Source: Komagataeibacter europaeus LMG 18890 (GTDB taxonomy: Bacteria; Pseudomonadota; Alphaproteobacteria; Acetobacterales; Acetobacteraceae). Taken from it: a stretch of 42,170 bases of DNA. Below are positions 15,218 to 24,269 of the stretch, one piece after another. Under the pieces are notes generated by a model. It worked only from the letters and a program-made list of their open reading frames with translations, had not been told where the DNA came from and did no database searches. The stretch lies in assembly GCF_000285295.1 (NCBI RefSeq), contig NZ_CADP01000006.1, positions 22,655 through 64,824 of the forward strand. The letters run 5' to 3'. Positions within the stretch are counted from its first letter, which is position 1. The number at the start of each line of letters is the position of its first letter. The translations under genes were made by a program, and so were the position numbers.

Positions 15218-15895
15218 TCAGCCTTTGGTATGGCGATGGAAGGTCATGGCGGTCTGTGGTGCCGTGGTGCTGGGCCAGCTTGCCTCGATCCGGTCGCTCA
15301 GCTCGTTCAGCAGGCTTTCGGTCACCTTGGCAATGTTGGCATTGCTGGCCGTGCTGCCATCCATGACAATGGTGGTGCGGTTACGCAGGATGGAGGCGCG
15401 CGAATCCTCCGGAATGATGGCCCAGTCGGCATTCAGCGCGGATTTGCCGTCGCGGCTGACATCAAGGCGGCTGATATTGAGCTGCAGCCGCCATGTCGGC
15501 CGGTCAGGCTGGCTCTGGTCGGTTACGAACAGGTTCGGCCATTTCTGCGCCAGCCGCGCGGTGATCAGGTCGGTCGCGCCCACCGACAGGCGGCTGGCCC
15601 AGCGACCCAGCCCGCTGCGTTCGATTTCATGGCCGTTGCGCACCATGATGTCCTGGCTGTCCAGGTAATCGGGCATGCGCGCGCGTTCGACCTCGATCAC
15701 GGGCGTGCTGTCCGTGATGGGCTGGGTGGCGGTGCTTTCCGCGCCGACGGCCACGGCAGGCGCGCCAAGGGTATAGAAGCGAACCGGGGCCGAGGAACAG
15801 GCCGACAGCATGACCGCCGACAGCAGTAATCCGCCACTTGCCCGCAGGGCCGGATACAGACGTGAAAGGGAGACGGCGGGCTGGCGCGTTTTCAT
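15218..15895 (-). CDS. PqiC-like transport auxiliary lipoprotein
   Basis: A 225-aa outer-membrane lipoprotein of the ABC-type transport auxiliary family (PqiC/DUF330). It is expected to receive the MCE tunnel at the outer membrane in lipid transport. A lipoprotein signal is clear: LLLSAVMLSAC with the acylated Cys at residue 33, and the FYTLG motif typical of PqiC follows soon after. The rest (VEVERARMPDYLDSQDI and similar) fits the family. It overlaps the MCE gene by 4 bases (ATGA), so it is translationally coupled and is last of the four-gene transporter operon. Confidence 0.87.
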   Translation of the reverse strand: MKTRQPAVSLSRLYPALRASGGLLLSAVMLSACSSAPVRFYTLGAPAVAVGAESTATQPITDSTPVIEVERARMPDYLDSQDIMVRNGHEIERSGLGRWASRLSVGATDLITARLAQKWPNLFVTDQSQPDRPTWRLQLNISRLDVSRDGKSALNADWAIIPEDSRASILRNRTTIVMDGSTASNANIAKVTESLLNELSDRIEASWPSTTAPQTAMTFHRHTKG

Positions 15896-16857
15896 TTATT
15901 GCGTCCCATCAGCAGAAGTTGCGGATTACTTTCGACTTCATTGGCGAATCCGCGCAGCCCGTAACCTGCTTCCATAATATCACGCATCGTATCGTCCAGA
16001 TTGAGCCTGTCACGTGATTGCGGGTCAGTCAGCGTACGCAGGCTGGCAAGGGTTTCATGCGCCTGTGCCATGGTCTGGCGGGTATTGGCGATCAGCGCCA
16101 GAAGCTCCGCCCGCTGTGCGGCGAACTGCTGGCTGTTGGTGGCGATCAGCCTGTCCAGCCTGTTGATGGTGATGCTGGCGCGGTTTTCCACATCCGCAAC
16201 GGCCGCGCGGATCTGGGTCACCGCCCCCTCACTGCGTGCGGATGTCGTGCGGATGCTGGCGATCATGCCCGGCAGGTCACGATTCATGTCTTCCGCCAGC
16301 TTGCGGATGCTGGCCATCGCGGTCTGCAGGTCATGGTGCAACTGCTGGACGGAAGTTGCGATCAGCATGGTCTCCATCTGCTGCAGCGCCGTCTGTCCCA
16401 TCGGTATTTCCGTCAGGTCCGTGTCCACCAGGCCGGGATGCAGCCGTACCGGTGTCCTGGGGTCCATGTCCAGGTCAAGCTCGGTCTGCCCGGTGACAAG
16501 GCTGTGCAGCGTCATTTCCGCCCGCAGGCCGTTACTGATCAGTTCGGGCAGTGGCGGCAGATCGCTGCGTCCGGGCGCATGATTGGGGTCGAACAGGATA
16601 TAGACCGGCATGTAGGTATGGTGACTGGCCGGATCGACCTTGACCGTAATGCGTTCGACGGCACCCACCGGCACGCCCCGGAAATTGACGGGGGAGCCGA
16701 TGTCCAGCCCGTTGGTCGGGCTTTCAAAAATCACCAGTGCCTCGCTGGTGCGGCCGGGCAGGGGCAGCGATCCCTTTACGCCCAGTATGACGAGCGCAAT
16801 GGCCGCAACCCCCAGCACGGCTGAACCGATCAGCGTCTGCCTGCCGGGCACTGGCAT
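15892..16857 (-). CDS. MCE-domain (MlaD-family) lipid-transport protein
   Basis: A 321-aa substrate-binding protein of the MlaD/PqiB type. One N-terminal membrane helix (about residues 8-28, IGSAVLGVAAIALVILGV) anchors it. A single MCE domain follows (GLDIGSPVNFRGVPVGAV). Then comes a long, mostly helical region (residues about 140-300) that may form a needle-like coiled coil to span the periplasm. Its length and single domain are closer to MlaD-extended forms than to PqiB, which has several MCE domains. It overlaps the ATPase gene by 1 base and the PqiC-like gene by 4. Confidence 0.88.
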   Translation of the reverse strand: MPVPGRQTLIGSAVLGVAAIALVILGVKGSLPLPGRTSEALVIFESPTNGLDIGSPVNFRGVPVGAVERITVKVDPASHHTYMPVYILFDPNHAPGRSDLPPLPELISNGLRAEMTLHSLVTGQTELDLDMDPRTPVRLHPGLVDTDLTEIPMGQTALQQMETMLIATSVQQLHHDLQTAMASIRKLAEDMNRDLPGMIASIRTTSARSEGAVTQIRAAVADVENRASITINRLDRLIATNSQQFAAQRAELLALIANTRQTMAQAHETLASLRTLTDPQSRDRLNLDDTMRDIMEAGYGLRGFANEVESNPQLLLMGRNK

Positions 16858-17669
16858 TACCCGTTTCCAGCGGAGCTGGAACTGTCCAGCTGTTCACGGT
16901 GCATGAAGGCATGGACCATCGGGTCGGTGCAGTGATCGCGCAGCCAGCGCGGCGAGCCGTGGGCAATGGCGGTTTTCTGGTCGGCATCAAGGAAAATGCC
17001 GTCGTCGGCGATGTGGAACAGGCTGGACAGTTCATGGCTGACGATGATGATCGTCGCCCCCAGCCCGTCGCGCAGGTTCAGGATCAGTTCATCCAGACGG
17101 GCGGATGTGATCGGGTCCAGCCCGGCGGAAGGTTCGTCAAAGAACAGGATATCGGGGTCCAGCGACATGGCGCGCGCAAGGCCCGCGCGCTTGCGCATGC
17201 CGCCACTGAGTTCGGAAGGATACTGGTCAATGGCGTGCAGCATGCCCACCAGCCCCAGCTTGAGTTCCACAAGCTGGCGGATCACGTCCGGTTTCAGTCT
17301 GGTGAACATCTGCATGGGCAGGGCGACGTTTTCGCCTACGGTCATGGAACTCCACAGCGCGCCGCTCTGGAACAGGACGCCGAAACGCCGCCCGATACGC
17401 ACGCGGCTGGCATCGTCGCCCGCCCAGTAATTGTCCTTTTCCACCAGATATGTGCCATGGGTGGGGCGCAGCAGGCCGATCATGCTCTTGAGCAGGGTGC
17501 TCTTGCCGCAGCCCGACCCGCCCATGACCGCAAAGATGCTGCCCCGTTTCACACGGAAGGACACGTCATGCTGGATCACCTTGCTGCCGAAGGCCAGGGT
17601 CACGTCATCGACGGAAATCATCACCGGACGGTCATCGGTGGCGGGCATCTGGGTGTTCGTATCATTCAT
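16857..17669 (-). CDS. ABC transporter ATPase (MlaF-like)
   Basis: A 270-aa ATPase that powers the MCE lipid transporter. Walker A is GGSGCGKSTL, signature LSGGMRKRAGLARA, Walker B ILFFDEPSAGLDP, and the switch His is in IIVSHELSS. The LSGGMRKR signature is typical of MlaF. It lies 5 bp after the permease gene on the same strand. Confidence 0.93.
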   Translation of the reverse strand: MNDTNTQMPATDDRPVMISVDDVTLAFGSKVIQHDVSFRVKRGSIFAVMGGSGCGKSTLLKSMIGLLRPTHGTYLVEKDNYWAGDDASRVRIGRRFGVLFQSGALWSSMTVGENVALPMQMFTRLKPDVIRQLVELKLGLVGMLHAIDQYPSELSGGMRKRAGLARAMSLDPDILFFDEPSAGLDPITSARLDELILNLRDGLGATIIIVSHELSSLFHIADDGIFLDADQKTAIAHGSPRWLRDHCTDPMVHAFMHREQLDSSSSAGNG

Positions 17670-17674
17670 GGCGG

Positions 17675-18811
17675 TCAGATCCCGATGACATTGGCGATAA
17701 CCGCGAAGACGGCATCAAGGGCGATCACGCCCACGATGCCCACGACCACGGCCTTGGTCGCGGCAATGCCCACGTCGGTGGCGCTGCGCCCGGCCTTCAG
17801 CCCGATGCGGCAGCTGGTCAGGCCGACAAAGGTGCCGAATACGAAGCTCTTGATGAAGCCGAAGGTGAACTGGTCCAGCGGCAGCGCCTGGATCGTTTCG
17901 TGGAAGTAGCCCAGCGGCGATACATCAAGCATGATGTAGGATACGAAGAACCCGCCCAGCATGCCGATCAGGCAGCCGTACAGGTAAAGCAGCGGCATGG
18001 TAAAGGCGAGGGCAAGCACCGAGGGCAGGATCAGGTAACTGGAAACCGGAATGCCGAATACCTGCAGCGCGTCGATTTCTTCATTGGCCTGCATGGTGGA
18101 AATGCGCGCGGCATAGGCGCCACCCGTGCGCCCGGCCATGATGATGGCGGTCATGACGGCGGACATCTCGCGCACCATGGCAATGGCCACAAGGCTTGCG
18201 ACATAGATGTCGGCCGCGAATTTATGCAGTTCCACCGAACCGACAAAGGCAAGGATCGCGCCGACCAGGAAATTCACCACGCCCACGATCAGCAGCGCCG
18301 CAGGCCCCGCCGCGTTCAGGTCGGACATGAGGTCGACGGTGCGCATCATCCCGCGCCCGACCAGCGAGGCGAGGCCGCCCCGGGCCGCGGCCGCGCCCAT
18401 TTCGCTGACACAGCCGACCTCGTTCAGGGTATCGAGCGTGAACTGCCCCACCGCCGCCACCGGTGCGAAATGGTGGGGCGGGGGCGGTGTCGGTTCGGGC
18501 GGGATTTCAGGCAGCAGGTCCAGCAGCTTGTGCGCGGATTCCGGCAGGGTGTTGGTGTCGACGTTCACATGGGCTTCGCGCGCGCTGCGCTTGAGTTCCC
18601 ACAGGAAGCTGATCAGCGATGTATCCCACCTGCCAAGCTGGTCCGTGCGGAATTCGACCGGCTCATCATGCGGCACATCCTTCAGGGCGCCGGCGGGAAA
18701 GGCGGGTGTGCGTCCTTCCTGTGCAATCCAGTCCCCTGACAGCGTGACAAGGGTCCGGTTCGCCTCGGGCTGAAGATGCCATTGCGGCGCACCATTGACG
18801 GACGTATTCAC
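17675..18811 (-). CDS. MlaE-family permease with N-terminal STAS-like domain
   Basis: A 378-aa inner-membrane permease of the MCE/Mla transporter. Residues about 1-120 look like a soluble STAS/MlaB-type domain ending in a proline-rich linker (PPEPTPPPPHH). Residues about 150-378 are the MlaE domain with several membrane helices. Here the MlaB role is fused to the permease, and no separate mlaB is seen. I place the start at GTG 18811 because GGAGAGG lies directly upstream; a TTG four codons earlier would put that Shine-Dalgarno inside the gene. It is first in the operon permease, ATPase, MCE protein, lipoprotein. Confidence 0.88.
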   Translation of the reverse strand: MNTSVNGAPQWHLQPEANRTLVTLSGDWIAQEGRTPAFPAGALKDVPHDEPVEFRTDQLGRWDTSLISFLWELKRSAREAHVNVDTNTLPESAHKLLDLLPEIPPEPTPPPPHHFAPVAAVGQFTLDTLNEVGCVSEMGAAAARGGLASLVGRGMMRTVDLMSDLNAAGPAALLIVGVVNFLVGAILAFVGSVELHKFAADIYVASLVAIAMVREMSAVMTAIIMAGRTGGAYAARISTMQANEEIDALQVFGIPVSSYLILPSVLALAFTMPLLYLYGCLIGMLGGFFVSYIMLDVSPLGYFHETIQALPLDQFTFGFIKSFVFGTFVGLTSCRIGLKAGRSATDVGIAATKAVVVGIVGVIALDAVFAVIANVIGI

Positions 18812-19016
18812 CAGCCTCTCCAACCTCAGTGCCGCAACCTTGCCTGCCCGGTCACGGGGGCGGCATGCACAAAATGATCCCCGTCCACGTTACATGACTG
18901 CGTCGCGCATGCGTATGGCGGGCACCCCATGATATTCTGTTTTCCATACCAGATGACCCGCCCGGCACAAGCCCCGCCGGTGTGGAGGTTCCGCGATGGC
19001 AGCGCATGGCTTTGGG

Positions 19017-20090
19017 CTACGGTCGGCTCATATCGGGGCCGTCATGCGGGTCATGCAGCCTGTCCAGCGCTGGATCCGCAACCGGCCTGCCCTGCACGAC
19101 AGCCGTGATATCTGCCATCAGCCGCCGGGCCACGGGGAGTCGGTAATGCAGCGGATCCCAGAAATTGTCACGGTTTTCCGTCAGTGGGCCGTCATGGTTG
19201 AAATCAAGGGCGATCACGTTGGGTTGGTGGGCTGCGATCCTTTCCACCCCCAGCCTGCATGCCTGCAGCCGGGTCGCAGCAATGCTGTCCGCCGTTCCGT
19301 GCAGGAAGGCGGATGCAGGCGGAAACCACAGGATGCGGATGGTGGAGGCAGGCATGCGCCCGACCATTGAATCCAGCAGCGCCATGGTAGCTGGTGGTGT
19401 CCCGGCCATGCCGGGTGGCGCCGGGGTATTGTCAGGCGGCGCCCAGTGGTCGAAGGCGGCCTGGACCCGCCCCCGCAGCCGGTCATATCGGTCATCGGGC
19501 GGGACAAAGCTGGTGTAGCCATCCAGGCCGAAACGCTGGGCTTTCAGTCCCACCAGCCACAGGAACTGGTTGGTGGCTTCCTGCAGGGCGTACAGGCTTG
19601 CCATGTGCAGGTAGCCGGTCCAGGCCGGATGGCCGTACATCCATTCCGGCCACGGCCGGTTGGGGGATGTCAGGCTGCCGGGGCGTTCATGGCACCAGGC
19701 GGCGTCCACATCGATCATGACAATGCGCGGGGCGGGGTGCGCGCGCAGGAAGATGTCGAGTTCGCGCGCCTGTTCCCACGGGCTGGCGCTGTTCATGGAC
19801 ATGTTCAGGAAATGCGTGCCCAGTGCGTGATCCAACACGGCGGGCTGGATCAGCCTGCTGGTGGACGTGCCCAGCATGACGGAATCGAAGCGCGGGTCAC
19901 GGGCCAGCGCGGGCATGGTGTAGCGGGCGTTGGATGTAATGGGAATGCGGGGCAGGCGGGGGGAAAGGGGCAGCACGTCCCACGGGTCAACCGTTACGAT
20001 GAACAGATAAAGCCCGCCGCCCAGCGCCAGCATGGTCCCCAGCGCAAGCGTGCAGAAATGCTTCCACGCCCCGGACCGCGCCTGCATCAC
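19017..20090 (-). CDS. Membrane-anchored SGNH-hydrolase-like protein
   Basis: A 357-aa protein with one N-terminal membrane helix (about residues 12-33) and a periplasmic domain. Two elements suggest the SGNH/GDSL fold: an early VMLGTSTSRL (residues 71-80), where a Ser could be the nucleophile, and a late DPLHY (Asp312, His315), the usual D-x-x-H block. This layout resembles O-acetyl or D-alanyl transfer/esterase proteins of the DltD/AlgJ kind, but identity is not proven and the catalytic Ser is ambiguous. It overlaps the upstream dioxygenase-like gene by 4 bases, so it is coupled to it. No close family name can be given. Confidence 0.6.
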   Translation of the reverse strand: MMQARSGAWKHFCTLALGTMLALGGGLYLFIVTVDPWDVLPLSPRLPRIPITSNARYTMPALARDPRFDSVMLGTSTSRLIQPAVLDHALGTHFLNMSMNSASPWEQARELDIFLRAHPAPRIVMIDVDAAWCHERPGSLTSPNRPWPEWMYGHPAWTGYLHMASLYALQEATNQFLWLVGLKAQRFGLDGYTSFVPPDDRYDRLRGRVQAAFDHWAPPDNTPAPPGMAGTPPATMALLDSMVGRMPASTIRILWFPPASAFLHGTADSIAATRLQACRLGVERIAAHQPNVIALDFNHDGPLTENRDNFWDPLHYRLPVARRLMADITAVVQGRPVADPALDRLHDPHDGPDMSRP

Positions 20091-20821
20091 TGATGGCGGA
20101 ATGTCACGACCAGTACGTCACGATAGGCCGGTCGCGTGGGGTCAAGGGGCCTGACCGCCGTCACCCCATGATAGACACGGTTGTCATTGACCACCGCCGT
20201 ATCCAGCGGCTCATCCAGCATGAAGCTGCCCACCATGGTGCGCTGCAGGTCATGAATCGCGGTTTCGCCAGACATGACGTTCTCGCGCCGGATCATTACG
20301 ACCATGACCCAGTCCACGCCATCGCGGTGCAGCCCTTCCGGCGTGGGCTGGCCGGGACTGTCATCCAGCGCCTCGATCCGGAACTGGTGGATTTCGGTGT
20401 GCCATGTATCGGGCATGCTGGCCGGGTCGGTCAGGTCGGCGACGATCCGGTGCATGAGCCGCAGGATGGCGCGCAGTGCGGGGTGCGTGCCCACTTCCGG
20501 TTCCACCGCGCGGAACCAGCGTTCGATCCCGCCATTGAGTTCGTTGTAATCGCGGCTCTGGTAATGGGGCTGGTGTTTCTTACGCTGGATGCCACCGTCG
20601 CTGATGGCGAAGGTGGCATGACGACGGCGGCGGTAACGCCCGCCATCCGCCATGTAGCGATCCAGCCCCAGCCGGTTCCAGCTGGCGGCGAAACTGGCCC
20701 AGTCCCGCAGCCCGTACTGTTCCAGCAGGGGGCGCATCTCCCCCGCTGGCACGAAGGCGAAGCCATCCGTGCGCAGGGGGGATTCCAGCCGCGCCAGCAG
20801 CGTGGGCGTGCCGTCAGCCAT
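20087..20821 (-). CDS. 2-oxoglutarate/Fe(II) dioxygenase-like protein (PF10014 type)
   Basis: A 244-aa protein with the iron ligands of the cupin-fold oxygenases: His165 and Asp167 in LHRDGVDW, and His218 in VYHGVTAVRP. Arg234, in RPAYRDVLVVTF, is a likely 2-oxoglutarate anchor. The pattern is that of the family containing bacterial amino-acid hydroxylases (L-isoleucine dioxygenase type), so free amino-acid hydroxylation is a possible but unproven activity. The start ATG 20821 overlaps the mechanosensitive channel stop by 8 bases; a longer frame exists but its N-terminus is an Arg-rich shadow of the channel tail. The downstream SGNH-like gene overlaps by 4. Confidence 0.78.
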   Translation of the reverse strand: MADGTPTLLARLESPLRTDGFAFVPAGEMRPLLEQYGLRDWASFAASWNRLGLDRYMADGGRYRRRRHATFAISDGGIQRKKHQPHYQSRDYNELNGGIERWFRAVEPEVGTHPALRAILRLMHRIVADLTDPASMPDTWHTEIHQFRIEALDDSPGQPTPEGLHRDGVDWVMVVMIRRENVMSGETAIHDLQRTMVGSFMLDEPLDTAVVNDNRVYHGVTAVRPLDPTRPAYRDVLVVTFRHQ

Positions 20822-23369
20822 TGGAGGGTTCATTTCCCTTGGGGCTGGCCGCCTGTCCGTCGCCATCGGCCTGGGCCTTCGGGGCCGCCGGTTTCGGCGC
20901 GTCCGGCTGTGCTTCGCGCGCGGCAAGTAGCGTGGCCGGATCTTCCTCCATGTTCATGCGCAGCGCGCCGCTCGGGCCATTGGCCAGCAGGTTGACCGAA
21001 GTCGGGATCGGGAATGCGACCTTTTCCTTCACCATGCGTGCGCCCAGGCGGCTGTAGTATTCACGATAGACCTTCCACTTCGCGCCCGCTGCCGTGCGGA
21101 TGGAACCAAGGAACTTGGCCCCGTTCCCGTCCGCCTGCTCGACACCCAGAAACGAGAAGTCGGACTTGATCAGCGGACCATACACCGGGTCCTTGCGCAT
21201 CAGCGACAGTTCATCCTTCAGGATCGCCGCGACACGGTGCGGGTCTTCCGACAGGTCCAGCATGAAGCTGACCACCACAAGGTTGTAATCGCGCGAGGTA
21301 TTGGCAATCGAGGTCACGGAGGAGAACGGGATGATGTGCAGGTCCCCGTTCACCGCGCGCAGCCGCAGGGTGCGGATCGACAGGTGTTCCACCGTGCCCG
21401 CGACACTGCCTGCGGTGACCCAGTCACCCACCTGCATCGCATTTTCCACCAGCATGAAGAAGCCGGTGATGAAGTCCTTGACCAGGCTCTGCGAACCGAA
21501 GGCGATGGCGGCACCCATGATGCCCGCGCCGGTCAGCAGCGGGGCGACGTTGATGCCGATCTGCGACAGCGTGGTCACGGTCACGATGATGATGATGAAG
21601 GTCAGCAGCACCGTGCGGATGATCGGCAGCACCGTGCGCAGGCGTGTCGCGCGGGATGCCTGATCTGATGTCTCGAACCGGGTGATCTGGTTCTGCAGCG
21701 TGGCGTTGGCCACTTCCCACACCACGATGGCGATGGTGTAGGCGATCATGATCGTCAGCATGGCGCCCACGATCTTGGTGCCCAGCGAACCATGCAGGAA
21801 GAAGCGGATCGCGGGCAGGCCCCATGACTGCAGCAGCAGCACGATGGTCACGAATGTCAGCAGCACCGACAGCGCGCGCCGCGCGATGGGGTAGTAGTAG
21901 TCCACGCGCGCCTGCAGGCCGGGATAGCGCTTTTCGGTGGCCTCGGGCACATGGAAAATCTTGTTCTGCATGCTGAAGGCCAGCACGGACAGCAGCCGCG
22001 CCCCAAGGATGACCACGATGGTCAGCGACAGCGTGCGCAGGATCCAGGCATAGCCGCCACGGATCTGGGTAGCCCAGACCAGCCACAGCGCAAGGTCGAA
22101 GAACATGGCCGGGATCCACCAGAAGCGGACCATCCTGCCCACGAAGATCCAGAACGGCTTTTCACGCAGGCGCGCCGATGGCTGCAGTGCTGCGGCCACA
22201 TGGTGGCGGATGCGCCAGATGAAGATCGCGATCAGGATATGTTCGATCAGCACCACGGCGCGGATGATGGCTTCCGTGCCACGGGCCGGCATGTCGAACA
22301 CGCCACCCAGCGTGGACAGGCACACCACGATGGAAGGTGCTGCGACAAGGAAGTTCCACCACCGCGTGACCATGCGCGCCGTGGCATCCGACGCGCTGCA
22401 CAGGCGGATGGTGGGGGAATGCGGCACGAACACCGTCTCGAGCAGCAGGTAGATCACGCGCGCAATCACATAGGCGTTCGTCAGCGTGATGGTGACCATC
22501 GCGGCCTGGTGGGTGGAGGTGAACAGCGCGGACGCGCCATAACCCAGCCCGCAGAACAGGGCGACCGGCAGCAGCTTGATCAGCAGGTGCAGCAGTGAAT
22601 AGGGAATGCGCGTGATGATGCGCAGCGTTTCATGCTGCTGGCGGTCATCGTTCTGGCGGGCCTGTTCGGTCTGCTGTTCGGCCTGTGCATCGGCAGTGGA
22701 GGCGGGCGGCGGGGCAGGCTGGTTCTGGTCCGCCTGGTCTTCACGCTTCAGGCGCTGGTTCAGGCGCTGCTCGGTCGCCACCGCGCGCGCGGTGACACCG
22801 GCCAGCGGCTTGCGCATGGCGATGGACAACGCGCGTTCGGCGACAAGGGCCAGGATGAAGATGATGCTGGCGCGACCCATCGCATCCAGCAGGATCCGGC
22901 GCGAATCCGCATTGGACAGGATGGAGTGGACCCACCGGCCCACAAAGGCCAGATCCTTGAACAGCCCCATGAAGTTCTGGCCCTGCTGCAACGCGAGGTC
23001 GCGTATGTGGGTCAGTTCGCTCATGGTTTCGCTGCTGATGCTGTCGGGTTCAAGCGACACATCGGCGGGGGCGGCGGCTTTTTTCGCGGGGGCTGCGGCG
23101 GGGGCCGGCTTGGGCGCGGGCAGTCCCTTGGCGATGGCGTCAAGGGTGCGGGTGAATTCCTCGCGCTTCTGCGGGTCGTTCATGACCGACAGGACCTGCT
23201 GCGCCTGCTGGCTGGTTATGCCCTGTGTCGCCGGGTCGGTGTCCGCCGCGCGGGCCTGCATGGCCCACGGCAGCAGCGCCAGCATGAAGGCCGCCAGCAA
23301 TGTCAGGATACCGCCCCGTCTGGACCGGGTTGGAGCGGAATGGACCGTTGTCGCGTAATGGGCCGACAT
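20814..23369 (-). CDS. Large mechanosensitive channel of the MscS family (YbiO-like)
   Basis: An 851-aa inner-membrane channel protecting against osmotic downshift. It has a signal peptide (LTLLAAFMLALLPWAMQARA), an Ala/Pro-rich periplasmic part, a charged Gln-rich linker (about residues 205-245), many membrane helices, and a conserved MscS pore and beta domain around residues 600-700 (GAGIMGAAIAFGSQSLVKDF, then GDWVTAGSVAGTVEHLSIRT). A low-complexity Pro/Ala tail follows. The layout is that of E. coli YbiO rather than small MscS. The Shine-Dalgarno AAGGAGGTGA lies ahead of ATG 23369. It heads a three-gene run with overlapping ends; the downstream dioxygenase starts inside its stop. Confidence 0.9.
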   Translation of the reverse strand: MSAHYATTVHSAPTRSRRGGILTLLAAFMLALLPWAMQARAADTDPATQGITSQQAQQVLSVMNDPQKREEFTRTLDAIAKGLPAPKPAPAAAPAKKAAAPADVSLEPDSISSETMSELTHIRDLALQQGQNFMGLFKDLAFVGRWVHSILSNADSRRILLDAMGRASIIFILALVAERALSIAMRKPLAGVTARAVATEQRLNQRLKREDQADQNQPAPPPASTADAQAEQQTEQARQNDDRQQHETLRIITRIPYSLLHLLIKLLPVALFCGLGYGASALFTSTHQAAMVTITLTNAYVIARVIYLLLETVFVPHSPTIRLCSASDATARMVTRWWNFLVAAPSIVVCLSTLGGVFDMPARGTEAIIRAVVLIEHILIAIFIWRIRHHVAAALQPSARLREKPFWIFVGRMVRFWWIPAMFFDLALWLVWATQIRGGYAWILRTLSLTIVVILGARLLSVLAFSMQNKIFHVPEATEKRYPGLQARVDYYYPIARRALSVLLTFVTIVLLLQSWGLPAIRFFLHGSLGTKIVGAMLTIMIAYTIAIVVWEVANATLQNQITRFETSDQASRATRLRTVLPIIRTVLLTFIIIIVTVTTLSQIGINVAPLLTGAGIMGAAIAFGSQSLVKDFITGFFMLVENAMQVGDWVTAGSVAGTVEHLSIRTLRLRAVNGDLHIIPFSSVTSIANTSRDYNLVVVSFMLDLSEDPHRVAAILKDELSLMRKDPVYGPLIKSDFSFLGVEQADGNGAKFLGSIRTAAGAKWKVYREYYSRLGARMVKEKVAFPIPTSVNLLANGPSGALRMNMEEDPATLLAAREAQPDAPKPAAPKAQADGDGQAASPKGNEPSNG

Positions 23370-23441
23370 GCCGATTGTTCACCTCCTTGGAAAATCAGGA
23401 ACCCCGGCGCAGCGCAGCGTCAGGATCCCCGCCATAACACC

Positions 23442-23469
23442 AAAACGCCCGCGCGCATTCCTGCGCGGG
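23442..23469 (-). terminator. Terminator upstream of the channel gene
   Basis: On the minus strand CCCGCGC, an 8-nt loop and GCGCGGG, then CGTTTTGG. It separates the RDD gene from the channel operon. The rest of 23370-23560 has no gene. Confidence 0.5.
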
Positions 23470-23560
23470 GCGGACCGTCATGCTGCGGGAAAAACATTCA
23501 ATATCAGAATAGAAGGCCGGCAGAGGCGGGAAGGTTGCATTTTTGTCATGTTTTTTTGTG

Positions 23561-24154
23561 TCAGCCGCCCCATTGCGGCGGCGTCGGGGCGGCGGCCCGG
23601 GCTTCGCGGCGGATCACGCAGGTGCCCGCCAGAATATCATGCAGCCCCTGCTTGCGCTGTGTCCACATGACCATGAGGAACCCCACCCCACAGATCAGCG
23701 CCGACAGGTATTTGCCGAAATACCGCCCCGCCGCGCGCAGCAGCGTGATGCGGTTGCCATACAGGTCGGTCACGCGCATGCTGCACATGATCTTGCCCGG
23801 CGTGGCCTGCAGGGATGACGCCTCGAACATGATGTAATACGCGGCGGGCAGCAGCAGGGTAATCAGTTCGAACAGCCCGTTGCCGTTCCAGTGCAGGTGG
23901 GGCGTGCTGGACAGGATGGTGTAGTCGGCAGGCTGGATATAGGAGATTCGGTAATCCCCCCCGCTGCCCCCCATCGATCGCGGGTCGAATATCGAGATCG
24001 AGAGACTGGGCGGCACCAGCAGCATGCCCAGCAGGCCAAGCACCGCCCACAGCACGATGGAATCGATCACATAGGCCACGACCCGGATCCAGAACCCCCC
24101 ATAGGTCCAGACATCCTGTGGGGTGGAGGCAGGGCGGAAAAACGGGTTTGTCAT
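23561..24154 (-). CDS. RDD-family membrane protein
   Basis: A 197-aa inner-membrane protein of the RDD family, whose transport function is largely unknown. The Arg/Asp signature is seen: GGFWIRVVAYVIDSIVLW at the start and PGKIMCSMRVTDLYG in the middle. Hydrophobic helices are at about residues 20-45, 90-110 and 145-165. The ATG at 24154 has ACAGGA upstream; the longer in-frame start (24208) lacks this. It is separate from the channel operon by a terminator. Confidence 0.85.
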   Translation of the reverse strand: MTNPFFRPASTPQDVWTYGGFWIRVVAYVIDSIVLWAVLGLLGMLLVPPSLSISIFDPRSMGGSGGDYRISYIQPADYTILSSTPHLHWNGNGLFELITLLLPAAYYIMFEASSLQATPGKIMCSMRVTDLYGNRITLLRAAGRYFGKYLSALICGVGFLMVMWTQRKQGLHDILAGTCVIRREARAAAPTPPQWGG

Positions 24155-24231
24155 GCAGGCTGTTCCTGTCTGGCAGACGTGATGGGTATACCCGGACAGC
24201 AATGCCATCGCTGCGTGCGCAACGGAACAGG

Positions 24232-24259
24232 AAAAAAGCGCGCGCCCGCAATCAGGCGC
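24232..24259 (-). terminator. Terminator after argJ
   Basis: On the minus strand a short stem GCGCC/GGCGC with 8-nt loop is followed by GCGCGCTTTTTTCC. It begins about 10 bp after the argJ stop. Confidence 0.5.
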
Positions 24260-24269
24260 CCGCCATGGC

